Positions 1 through 7,015 of a stretch of DNA of 21,115 nt are shown one piece after another. This DNA is from JALYRV01 sp036675475. GTDB lineage: Bacteria > Acidobacteriota > Vicinamibacteria > Vicinamibacterales > SCN-69-37. How positions within the stretch are numbered: the first letter of the stretch is position 1; each line of letters opens with the position of its first letter. The position numbers and the translations under genes were made by a program. The notes under the pieces were generated by a model. It made no database searches. It worked only from the letters and a program-made list of their open reading frames with translations, and was not told the origin of the DNA. Location: assembly GCA_036675475.1 (NCBI GenBank), contig JAKFEY010000062.1, positions 1 to 21,115 of the forward strand. Direction: 5' to 3'.

Positions 1-1357
1 GTGTGTTGCGCGCGTTCGCCGCGCCAAGCTTGAACACCTTCGCGTGCTGGCCTTTGATGGCATTGCGGGTGTCAACAATGACGTCCGCGTTGGCAAGAAG
101 GCTGGCGTAGTCGAACGCCTTGTGATCGGTGATCACGACGACGCAGTCTGCGGCTGCCAGCTGGCGGGGCGTCATCTCTACGGCATTCAGATCAAAGCCA
201 CCACCCCATTCGCGGCCCTCGAGATGCGACACCCACGGGTCCGCATAGTCGACCCGCGCCCCCTTCTCGACGAGCAGGGACATCACGTCGAGCGCAGGCG
301 ATTCGCGCATGTCGTCGATGTCGCGCTTGTAGGCAATGCCCGCAATCAGCACGTTTGACCCGTTGATCGACTTCCTGCGGCTGTTGAGCGCCTCGGCGAC
401 TTTGTCGACCACGTAGTGCGGCATGTTGCCGTTGATGTGGCCCGCGAGCTCAATGAAGCGCGGCTCGAAGCCGGTCTGGCGCACCTTCCACGAGAGATAG
501 AACGGATCGATCGGAATGCAGTGGCCGCCGAGACCGGGGCCAGGGTAAAAGGGCATGAACCCGAACGGCTTCGTCGCAGCTGCCGACACCACTTCCCACA
601 CATCGATGCCGAGGCGATCGCACATGAGCGCGAGCTCGTTGACCAGGCCGATGTTGACGGCGCGGAAGGTGTTTTCGAGCAGCTTCACCATTTCCGCAAC
701 GCGTGTGGACGACACCGGGACGATGGTTTCGATTGCGGCGGAATAGAGATCGGCGGCAAGCGCCGAACACACCGGCGTCAGCCCGCCGACAACCTTCGGC
801 ACGTTGTGCGTGTTGAATTTCGGGTTGCCCGGATCGACGCGCTCGGGAGAAAAGGCCAGAAAGAAGTCGACGCCCGCCTTCAGACCGCCACGCTCGAGAA
901 TGGGCTGCACAACTTCATCAGTCGTTCCCGGATACGTGGTGGATTCGAGAATGACGAGCGTGCCAGGCTTCAGAAACTCCGCAATCCGCTCGCTGGCCGA
1001 CACGATGTACGACATGTCGGGGTCTTTCGTCTTCCGCAACGGAGTGGGCACGCAGATGTTGATCGTGTCGAGCTCCGCAACGCAGGCGAAATCCGTCGTC
1101 GCAGACAGCTTGCCGGCGGCGACCAGGCTCGCGACATCGGCAGTTGCAACGTCCGGGATGTAAGAGGTCCCTGCCGTTACCGCGTCGACCTTGCGTTGAT
1201 CGAGATCGATGCCTACGGCGGTGTAGCCGGCTTTGCCGAACTCGACTGCGAGGGGCAAGCCGACATACCCAAGCCCAATCACGCCGGTCCGGGCAGCTTT
1301 CGAGCGGATGCGTTCGCGCAACGCGACCGCGTTTAAAGGCAGAGCTTCTGCTGACAT
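1..1357 (-). CDS. Nucleotide-sugar dehydrogenase (UDP-GlcNAc/UDP-ManNAc 6-dehydrogenase type), 3' end beyond window
   Basis: I translated this gene by hand; it stays open to the window edge (452 codons seen), so only the last few residues are likely missing. It belongs to the UDP-glucose/GDP-mannose dehydrogenase family, which oxidises the C6 hydroxyl of a UDP-sugar to a carboxylate using two NAD+, for surface polysaccharide. The N-terminal Rossmann loop GLGYVGLPLA is at residues 28-37. TTYPGTT is near 140-146. The active-site block GPGLGGHCIPIDPFYL is at about 273-288, with the catalytic Cys at 280. That block and the length favour the WbpA/WecC/TviB branch over UDP-glucose dehydrogenase, but the substrate cannot be fixed. 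The ATG at 1357 has no Shine-Dalgarno; a TATCAT hexamer lies 10 nt upstream. Two sampled lines are about 60-63% GC, lower than the lipid A operon, which could mean an accessory polysaccharide locus starts here. Confidence 0.93.
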   Translation of the reverse strand, partial: MSAEALPLNAVALRERIRSKAARTGVIGLGYVGLPLAVEFGKAGYTAVGIDLDQRKVDAVTAGTSYIPDVATADVASLVAAGKLSATTDFACVAELDTINICVPTPLRKTKDPDMSYIVSASERIAEFLKPGTLVILESTTYPGTTDEVVQPILERGGLKAGVDFFLAFSPERVDPGNPKFNTHNVPKVVGGLTPVCSALAADLYSAAIETIVPVSSTRVAEMVKLLENTFRAVNIGLVNELALMCDRLGIDVWEVVSAAATKPFGFMPFYPGPGLGGHCIPIDPFYLSWKVRQTGFEPRFIELAGHINGNMPHYVVDKVAEALNSRRKSINGSNVLIAGIAYKRDIDDMRESPALDVMSLLVEKGARVDYADPWVSHLEGREWGGGFDLNAVEMTPRQLAAADCVVVITDHKAFDYASLLANADVIVDTRNAIKGQHAKVFKLGAANARNT

Positions 1358-1367
1358 GGAGGCAAGG

Positions 1368-1373
1368 ATGATA
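1368..1373 (-). promoter_or_regulatory. Possible -10 element for the nucleotide-sugar dehydrogenase
   Basis: On the minus strand TATCAT (4 to 5 matches to TATAAT depending on weighting) ends 10 nt before the ATG at 1357, which predicts a leader of only about 4 nt. No good -35 box was found. The call rests on the hexamer and on the absence of a Shine-Dalgarno sequence. Confidence 0.3.
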
Positions 1374-1392
1374 GCAGAAGCGGCACCAAAGG

Positions 1393-1437
1393 CCGGTAAA
1401 GCCCGTCCGTCGCAGGCCTGAAGGCCTGCGCTACCGG
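1393..1437. repeat. REP-like palindromic element overlapping the pdxA stop
   Basis: A 9-bp perfect inverted repeat, CGCAGGCCT / AGGCCTGCG (1411-1419 and 1422-1430, 2-nt centre), is nested inside outer arms CCGGTA (1393-1398) and TACCGG (1432-1437). The outer arm on the pdxA side supplies the last pdxA bases, including the TAG stop. Nested arms of this kind look like a short dispersed palindromic repeat. It could also act as a weak transcript-end hairpin, but it has no T-tract. Confidence 0.55.
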
Positions 1438-2342
1438 TCGATCTTATGGGTCGGCGGCGGCAGTGGGCCGCCGGCCAGGCGCGCGGCAAGCAGCACGGCT
1501 TCGATCAGGCTGCCCTCGTCCGCCTCGTTCTTTCCGGCGATGTCGTACGCGGTGCCGTGGTCGACCGACGTGCGGATGATCGGCAGGCCGAGCGTGACGT
1601 TGACGGCCGATCCGAAGCCGAGCAGCTTCACCGGAATCAGCCCCTGATCGTGATACGCGGCGATGATGATGTCGAACTCGCCGCGCGCGGCGCGCACGAA
1701 CAGCGTGTCGGCGGGAAACGGGCCGGTGACGTCGATGCCGCCGGCGCGCATGGCCTCGATCGCCGGGCGCATCACCGCGTCTTCCTCGCCGCCGATCAGG
1801 CCGCCCTCGCCCGCATGCGGATTGAGCGCGGCCACGCCAATGCGCGGCGCCGGCACGCCGAAGCGCGGCATCTCCAGGAACGCAAGCTCCACCGCGTCAC
1901 GCAGCTTGGACGCCGTCAGCGCCGACGGCACATCAGCCAGCGGAATGTGCACCGTCGCGAGCACCACGCGCAGCCGCGGCGACCAGAACATCATCGCCAC
2001 ACGCGTCGCGCCGGTGAGATGCGCGAGCAGATCGGTGTGCCCCTTCCATGGATGTCCCGCGAGCGCGAGGCCCTCCTTGCTCACGGGCCCGGTCGCGATC
2101 GCATCGACTTTCTTCTCGAGCGCATCACCCACTGCGGTCGCGATCGCGTCATACGCCGCCTGCCCGCCCGCCGCCGACGGACGCCCGATCTCGAACGCCG
2201 CCAGCGCCTCGTCACGCCACGGCCCGTACAACACCGGACGGCAGCACGTGGTCACGCGCGGAGACGCCGCGGCCTTGCGCGCAATCTCCGGACCGATGCC
2301 TCCCGGATCTCCGACGGTGATGGCGATGACAGGCAGCGGCAT
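1431..2342 (-). CDS. pdxA: 4-hydroxythreonine-4-phosphate dehydrogenase PdxA
   Basis: PdxA oxidises 4-phosphohydroxy-L-threonine in the DXP-dependent pyridoxal 5'-phosphate pathway; it is a cytoplasmic, metal-dependent dimer. The family opening GDPGGIGPEI is at residues 11-20. The substrate loop GPVSKEGLALAG follows, then the metal-ligand histidine contexts TVHIPL, NPHAGEGG and AYHDQGLIP. The C-terminal SVDHGTAYDIAGKN block is intact. With the ATG at 2342 it is 303 aa, slightly short for the family (usually about 320-335). A TTG at 2354 would add four residues, but the PdxA homology begins right after the ATG. The start shares one base with the stop of a small upstream ORF (TGATG), and no Shine-Dalgarno is visible. 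The final D-R-stop lies in the REP-like element at 1393-1437. Confidence 0.95.
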   Translation of the reverse strand: MPLPVIAITVGDPGGIGPEIARKAAASPRVTTCCRPVLYGPWRDEALAAFEIGRPSAAGGQAAYDAIATAVGDALEKKVDAIATGPVSKEGLALAGHPWKGHTDLLAHLTGATRVAMMFWSPRLRVVLATVHIPLADVPSALTASKLRDAVELAFLEMPRFGVPAPRIGVAALNPHAGEGGLIGGEEDAVMRPAIEAMRAGGIDVTGPFPADTLFVRAARGEFDIIIAAYHDQGLIPVKLLGFGSAVNVTLGLPIIRTSVDHGTAYDIAGKNEADEGSLIEAVLLAARLAGGPLPPPTHKIDR

Positions 2343-2557
2343 CAGGCGCAACAACCGGCAACGCGCCGGCCTCCCGCAAGCATTCTTCGGCCTCGCGATT
2401 GGACGCTCGGCCTGGGCCGCGCAACAGGGAGCTCGGGTGGATCCTCGCTCAGGTGCGTAGCTCGGGCGCTATCTGCTCGCATGTACAACCACACCTTCGC
2501 TCCGGATCCACCACTCGCTCTCAGCGCGGCCGATGCCGGTCCATAGCGCCGCTTCAT
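2342..2557 (-). CDS. Doubtful 71-codon ORF bridging holB and pdxA
   Basis: This ORF overlaps the holB stop as ATGA and ends in TGATG on the pdxA start, which is exactly the geometry of a translationally coupled operon gene. The product is arginine-rich and low in complexity, with no domain I recognise and no clear membrane segment. By my count 26 of 71 codons end in A or T (GC3 about 63%), much lower than the neighbouring genes, which argues against long-term coding selection. Another frame has a short protein-like run (EAALWTGIGRAESEWWI, then GVVVHASR and a stop), so the gap may hold a decayed gene instead. I treat it as unresolved. Confidence 0.2.
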   Translation of the reverse strand: MKRRYGPASAALRASGGSGAKVWLYMRADSARATHLSEDPPELPVARPRPSVQSRGRRMLAGGRRVAGCCA

Positions 2558-3555
2558 AACTGCAACGAAATCCAGTCCGCCACGATCTTGGTGTTGGCCT
2601 GGCGATCGAGCGCGTTGAGCGCGCGCTCGACGGCGGCGAAGGCGGCAAGACCGCGCTCGCGATCGTACGCGCGCGCGAGCCGCGCGAGGTCGTCGGCCAT
2701 GTCGGCGTTCGTGAGCATCGAGCGGTCGCCGCCCGCGATCAGAATCTGCATGTCGCGCAGGAACGCGGCGGCGGCCTCGAGGCGCGAGGCGAGCGCGTCG
2801 CGATCCTTCACGCGGCTCGACGGCGCCGCTGCCGCGGTTTTCGCCACCGCAAGCCGCTGCGCCGGATGGTTCGTCGACGCCGCGGTCGACAGCAGCTGAA
2901 ACGCGACGTCACGCGCGTCGGCCAGCTCGCCGCCGCTGCGCGCCAGCGCCTGGCCCACGCTGCCATCCGACAGCGCCGCCAGCGCGCGCGCGTCACGCTC
3001 ACTCATGTCGTGCTGCTCGATCAGCACGCGCACCAGCTCGGTGTCGGCGAGCGGCGCAAACCGCAGCTGATAGCACCGCGAGCGCACCGTCGGCAGCAGC
3101 GCGTCGGGCTGCGCGGTAATGAGGATGAACATCGACGCGCTCGTCGGCTCCTCGAGCCGCTTGAGCAGCGCATCCTGCGCGGGACCGGCCGCGGCTTCCA
3201 CGTGGTCGATGATCACCACGCGCCGGCGTCCCTCGAACGGCCGGTACGCCACTTTCTCGAGCGCCTCGCGCACCTGCTCGATCTTGATCGACCCGTTCTC
3301 ACCGGGCTCGACGATGATGACGTCGCCGTGCACGTTGCGCGCGATGCGCGTGCAACTCGGACACGCGCCACACGCGTCTCCCTCATCCGTCCGCTGCGGA
3401 CAGTTCACCGCCTGCGCAACCGCCACGGCGGTCGTGAACTTCCCCACGCCCTCAGGCCCGCTGAACAGCAGGCTCTGCGGCAGCGTGTCGCGCGCAATCG
3501 CCGACGCGAGCAGCTTCAGGATCGGTTTATGGCCGGCGAGGTCGCGGAAGGGCAC
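2554..3555 (-). CDS. holB: DNA polymerase III subunit delta' (clamp loader)
   Basis: HolB is part of the clamp loader that places the beta sliding clamp on DNA. The 333-aa protein starts with an RFC-like AAA+ module. The P-loop region GPEGVGKFT is at 33-41. Zinc-binding cysteines are at 52, 62, 65 and 68 (CPQ...CGACPSC). ALLKRLEEPT and ITAQPDALLPTVRSRC follow; the latter carries the SRC motif of clamp-loader subunits. Length matches the family. The start is a GTG at 3555; a nearby ATG at 3563 is out of frame. There is no Shine-Dalgarno, but a TACAAT hexamer ends exactly 6 nt before the GTG, which suggests a leaderless transcript. The tmk gene that often precedes holB is absent; a repeat-bearing gap takes its place. 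Confidence 0.94.
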   Translation of the reverse strand: MPFRDLAGHKPILKLLASAIARDTLPQSLLFSGPEGVGKFTTAVAVAQAVNCPQRTDEGDACGACPSCTRIARNVHGDVIIVEPGENGSIKIEQVREALEKVAYRPFEGRRRVVIIDHVEAAAGPAQDALLKRLEEPTSASMFILITAQPDALLPTVRSRCYQLRFAPLADTELVRVLIEQHDMSERDARALAALSDGSVGQALARSGGELADARDVAFQLLSTAASTNHPAQRLAVAKTAAAAPSSRVKDRDALASRLEAAAAFLRDMQILIAGGDRSMLTNADMADDLARLARAYDRERGLAAFAAVERALNALDRQANTKIVADWISLQL

Positions 3556-3567
3556 GGGGACATTGTA
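3556..3567 (-). promoter_or_regulatory. Probable leaderless promoter (-10) of holB
   Basis: TACAAT at 3567-3562 (minus strand; 5 of 6 match to TATAAT) is followed by the 6 nt GTCCCC and then the GTG. Standard spacing puts +1 on the G of the start codon. No -35 box is seen; its place is taken by the GGTTCGAGG tandem repeat. Confidence 0.45.
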
Positions 3568-3569
3568 CG

Positions 3570-3632
3570 GGTTCGAGGGGTTCGAGGGGTTCGAGGGGTT
3601 CGAGAGGTTCGGGGGGCTCGAGGGGTTCGAAC
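3570..3632. repeat. 9-bp tandem repeat, seven units
   Basis: Seven consecutive 9-mers are based on GGTTCGAGG. Units at 3570, 3579 and 3588 are identical, and those at 3597, 3606, 3615 and 3624 differ by one or two bases. On the holB strand the unit reads CCTCGAACC and abuts the -10 hexamer. The array resembles the GAACC-rich repeats before secG at 21032-21077. Confidence 0.85.
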
Positions 3633-3927
3633 GTCAGGTTCGGCAGGTTCACGCGCAGGGGCGGTGTCCGGTGTTCCTCAGCGCTCTGACAGCGCGAGCG
3701 TTGAGCCTGTGGACGCGTCTCCGTTGAGCGGGCGTGGCACTTACCTGCGCAGCAGGAACGCACCCGAGCATCGCGACCGCGCAACGGAGATGCGTCCACA
3801 GGCGTCTGCGAGCAAGGCCCCCCGGCGCGAGGAAATGCCGGACCAAGCCCCGAGCAACGCGACGCAGCGACGGACTTGCCCGAGCTCCCTCCGCGGCCCC
3901 CGTGGGCGCGGAGCCGCGGCTATCCCT
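3633..3927. other. Gene-free gap between mrcA and holB with a large inverted repeat
   Basis: With the tandem repeat, this makes 372 bp without a convincing gene. Two 22-bp arms (3705-3726 and 3782-3803) are reverse complements with one mismatch. They are separated by 55 bp containing a small CCTGC/GCAGG hairpin. A third hairpin-forming stretch, CTCCGCGG / CGCGGAG, lies near 3889-3913, just after the mrcA stop; it could be a weak terminator but has no T-tract. Minus-strand ORFs of 65 and 90 codons run through the repeats and look non-coding. Confidence 0.5.
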
Positions 3928-6471
3928 TTACGACACTTCGCAGCACACAGGCGGCGGAGGCGGCTTCGGCGGATCCTTCGCCTCGCGCTTGCGGCGCTCC
4001 TCTTCGCGCTTCCGCTCCTGCTCCGCCTTCTTGCGCTCTTCTTCGAGGCGCTTCTTCTCCGCCCTGGCCGCCGCCTCGCGCGCCTTCTTTTCTTCCTCGG
4101 CGCGAATCTCCTCGAGCGTCTTGGCGTTGCCGCGGAAGATGCGCCGCCAGATGCTCGGACGCTCCTGCTGCGCCGGCGGCTGGCCCGCGCGGCCAGCCGT
4201 GCCGGCCGGCGGCTCGCCCGCGACAGGCGGATTGAAATCCGGCGTGCCGGGCAGCGGCGCCACCGGCGCGTTCGGGTCCGGCGTGCCGGCCGGGGGCGCG
4301 ACGCCCGCCGGATACGAATGCTCACCGGGCACCGTCAGCGGGTGATAGCCGCCATGCAGATCGCAGTACTCCGTCGGCGCCGCGCCCTTGCGGTAGTACT
4401 GCGTCACCACGTACGACTTCTCCACGATGTTGCCCGTGTCGTCGTACGAGTAGCCACCGGTGCGGCACCCGTCGGTGGCGAGCTTGCCCGAGACCGAGCA
4501 GATCGCCACGCCCATGATGTCCTTCGGCCGCTCGAGCCACTCGGCCTTGTCGCCGCGCGTGGCGTCGCGCATGAAGCGCGCCCAGATCGGCACCGCCACC
4601 TGCGCGGCATAGCCGCCGTTGAAGATCGTCTTCGGCTGATCGAACCCAACCCACACACCGGTCACCACCGACGGCGTGAAGCCGATGAACCAGCCGTCCT
4701 TGTAATCGTTGGTCGTGCCCGTCTTGCCCGCGGCCGGCAGCCGGAAGCCTTCCGTGCGCGCACCGTACGCCGTGCCGTGATCGACCACGTCGCTCAGCAT
4801 GTCGGCCATGAAGTACGCCGTCGCCGGCTCGAGAGCCTTGCGCGGATTGTCCTTCGCCTCGAACAGCACGTTGCCGTCCTGATCCACCACCTTGCGGATG
4901 AACTGCGGATCGCGCACCATCCCGCCATTCGCAAACGCCGCATACGCCATCGTCATCGCATCGAGCGTGACGTCGCCGGCGCCGAGCGCCAGTGACGGCA
5001 CGGCCGGCTGATCGCCGAGCTCGAGCTTCTTCGCGTATTCAACCGCCGTGCGGACGCCCACCGCGTTGATCATCTGCACCGCCGCGCGATTGCTCGACGT
5101 GCGCAGCGCCGTGCGCATGGTCATGGCACTGCCAACGGAGTGCTCGTCTTCGGGCACCCACGCGCCCTGGGGCGTCGCGGTCGGCGCATCGAGGTTCGCG
5201 ATGATGGTGCCGGGCGACGCGCCGCGCTCGAGCGCCGCCGCATACACGAACGGCTTGAACGCGGACCCGGCCTGGCGCTTCGCCTGAATGGCGCGGTTGA
5301 ATTTGCTTTCGCGGAAGTTGCGGCCGCCGACGAGCGCGAGCACCTCGCCTGTGCGAGGATCCGCCGCCAGCAGCGCCGCCTGCAGATAATCAGGCGCGCC
5401 CTTCTCAGGCGTCCATCCCTTGATCACTTCCGCGCGCGAGTCGTGCCGGAAGCCGCCGCGCGTCTCGAGCTTCGCCAGCCACTCGGCGACGTGCTTCTCG
5501 GCGGCCTGCTGCATCTCGGGATCGAGCGGCGTGTAGACCTTCAGCCCGCCCTGATAGACACGCTCCCAGCCGAACTGCTCGACCAGCAGCTGCCGCACCT
5601 GCTCTTTGTAATAGAGGCCGAAGCTCTCGTGAATGCTGAGGCCGTCCTTCAGCTTCACCGGCTCCTTCCGCGCACGTTCGTATTCCTCGCGCGTAATATT
5701 TCCCTTGTCGACCATCGTTTCGAGCACGACATTGCGGCGCGACACCGCGCGGTCCATGTTGATGGTGGGCGCCCACGTCGAGGGCGACTTGATGAGGCCG
5801 ACCAGCAGCGCCGACTCCGCCACCGACAGCTCCGAGGCCGGCTTCGCGAAGTAGCCGCGCGCGGCGGCCTCGATGCCGTACAGGCCGTCGCCGAAATACA
5901 CCTTGTTCAGATAGAGCGCGAGAATCTGATCCTTCGAATAGGTGTTCTCGATCTGCGCCGCGAGGACGATTTCCTTCAGCTTCCGGCGATAGGTCTTGTC
6001 GGTGGACAGGAAACTCGTGCGCGCCAGCTGCTGCGTCACCGTGCTGCCGCCCTCGGCCTTCCGCCCCGCACGCAGGTTGCGGAAGATGGCGCCCGCCACG
6101 CGGACGAAATCCACGCCCTCGTGATCGTAGAAGCGATGATCCTCGGCCGACAGCACGGCCTTGATCACGTTCGGCGAGACGTCCTTCAGATCGACCTCGA
6201 GCCGCTGCTCCTTGAAAATCGTGAAGACGGGCTTGTCGTGGCGGTCGAAGATGGTCGTGGCCTGATCCATGTGGCCCATCTCGCCGATGGCGTCGCGCTG
6301 CGGCAGGTCGATGCCGACGTCATAGGCCAGCCACGCCGCCGACAACCCGGCGGTCCAGAACAGCACGCCCACCAGCACGAGCCCCGCCACGGCGATGGCG
6401 GGGCTTCGCCGGAACAGCCGGCGGCCGCGCTCGCCCGTCCATTCGCCGACTCTCGAAAAGCGTTCTTTCAC
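3928..6471 (-). CDS. mrcA: Class A penicillin-binding protein 1A (transglycosylase/transpeptidase)
   Basis: This bifunctional murein synthase polymerises glycan strands from lipid II and cross-links them in the periplasm. The 847-aa protein has a basic cytoplasmic N-terminus and one membrane anchor (about 24-46). The GT51 domain follows, with catalytic Glu110 in SAEDHRFYDHEG, then GGSTVTQQLAR (141-151). The transpeptidase domain carries SAFK (Ser403), SSN (459-461) and KTGTT (583-587), so both activities look intact. Residues from about 715 form a Pro/Ala/Gly linker, an E/K/R-rich probable coiled coil (about 785-832), a polyproline run and a terminal VCCEVS, an unusual tail. The GTG start at 6471 has GGAG 5 nt upstream. 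It lies 13 bp after the receiver gene and is probably cotranscribed with it. Confidence 0.95.
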   Translation of the reverse strand: MKERFSRVGEWTGERGRRLFRRSPAIAVAGLVLVGVLFWTAGLSAAWLAYDVGIDLPQRDAIGEMGHMDQATTIFDRHDKPVFTIFKEQRLEVDLKDVSPNVIKAVLSAEDHRFYDHEGVDFVRVAGAIFRNLRAGRKAEGGSTVTQQLARTSFLSTDKTYRRKLKEIVLAAQIENTYSKDQILALYLNKVYFGDGLYGIEAAARGYFAKPASELSVAESALLVGLIKSPSTWAPTINMDRAVSRRNVVLETMVDKGNITREEYERARKEPVKLKDGLSIHESFGLYYKEQVRQLLVEQFGWERVYQGGLKVYTPLDPEMQQAAEKHVAEWLAKLETRGGFRHDSRAEVIKGWTPEKGAPDYLQAALLAADPRTGEVLALVGGRNFRESKFNRAIQAKRQAGSAFKPFVYAAALERGASPGTIIANLDAPTATPQGAWVPEDEHSVGSAMTMRTALRTSSNRAAVQMINAVGVRTAVEYAKKLELGDQPAVPSLALGAGDVTLDAMTMAYAAFANGGMVRDPQFIRKVVDQDGNVLFEAKDNPRKALEPATAYFMADMLSDVVDHGTAYGARTEGFRLPAAGKTGTTNDYKDGWFIGFTPSVVTGVWVGFDQPKTIFNGGYAAQVAVPIWARFMRDATRGDKAEWLERPKDIMGVAICSVSGKLATDGCRTGGYSYDDTGNIVEKSYVVTQYYRKGAAPTEYCDLHGGYHPLTVPGEHSYPAGVAPPAGTPDPNAPVAPLPGTPDFNPPVAGEPPAGTAGRAGQPPAQQERPSIWRRIFRGNAKTLEEIRAEEEKKAREAAARAEKKRLEEERKKAEQERKREEERRKREAKDPPKPPPPPVCCEVS

Positions 6472-6484
6472 AATGACTCCATAC

Positions 6485-6856
6485 CTATCCTAAGACCGCC
6501 AGCAGCCGCTCGGGACTGAAAGGTTTCTGCAGGATCTCGTCAGCGCCCAGCCGGGCCGCATCGCCCGGATTCAGCGACGTCCCACTCGTGATGATGATGC
6601 GCGGCACGGGGCCGCCCGCGGCCCGGAGCGCCGCCGAAATCTCCCGGCCGTTCCGGTCAGGCAGCGTGAGGTCCAGCAGCACCGCATCCGGATGCTCCTC
6701 CGCAGCCTGCAACAGGGCTTCCCTGCCCGTTCCCGCGGTGACGACGCGGTGGCCGGCCATCTCGAGGACGAGCCGCATCACCTCGAGATTGGCGGCATCG
6801 TCTTCCACGATTAGGACGCACAGGGACTCGGATGGGGTCGGGTGGAGATCCGGCAC
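6485..6856 (-). CDS. Stand-alone response-regulator receiver protein
   Basis: The product is a single CheY-like receiver domain of 123 aa with no output domain. Key residues are present: acidic pocket E18-D19-D20, phospho-acceptor Asp62 in LLDLTLPD, switch region TSG at 90-92, and Lys111 before Pro-Phe. Such proteins pass phosphoryl groups or act by binding a partner; the cognate kinase is not in the window. The GTG start at 6856 has no Shine-Dalgarno and is uncertain, because the frame stays open upstream to the cls stop codon with no standard start codon. It ends 13 bp before mrcA, so a link to cell-wall synthesis is possible but is inferred only from position. Confidence 0.88.
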   Translation of the reverse strand: MPDLHPTPSESLCVLIVEDDAANLEVMRLVLEMAGHRVVTAGTGREALLQAAEEHPDAVLLDLTLPDRNGREISAALRAAGGPVPRIIITSGTSLNPGDAARLGADEILQKPFSPERLLAVLG

Positions 6857-7015
6857 ACCAGTCCGAATGCATGAGGAGTGCCGCCTACGGCCGGGCTGCC
6901 GCGGCTGAGTTTCGGCCTGTTTTTCCTGCCCTGTCAGGCGATTCCACGTCTCGTCGTCGACGCGGTCCTTCAGGATGACTTTTTGACCGGGTAAAGGGTG
7001 CGTGCCCGTCCCGGT

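Noticed and set aside
3570..3632. CRISPR array
   Set aside because: Units are 9 bp and contiguous with no spacers; this is a simple tandem repeat. The same holds for 21032-21077.
3705..3803. Replication origin or DnaA boxes (TGTGGA/TCCACA in the inverted repeat)
   Set aside because: Only the six-base core matches; there is no full TTATCCACA box, no cluster and no AT-rich unwinding region.
2866..4995. 709-codon plus-strand ORF across holB, the gap and mrcA
   Set aside because: It is antisense to two clear conserved genes and is Arg/Ala/His-rich, as expected of an antisense frame in GC-rich DNA.
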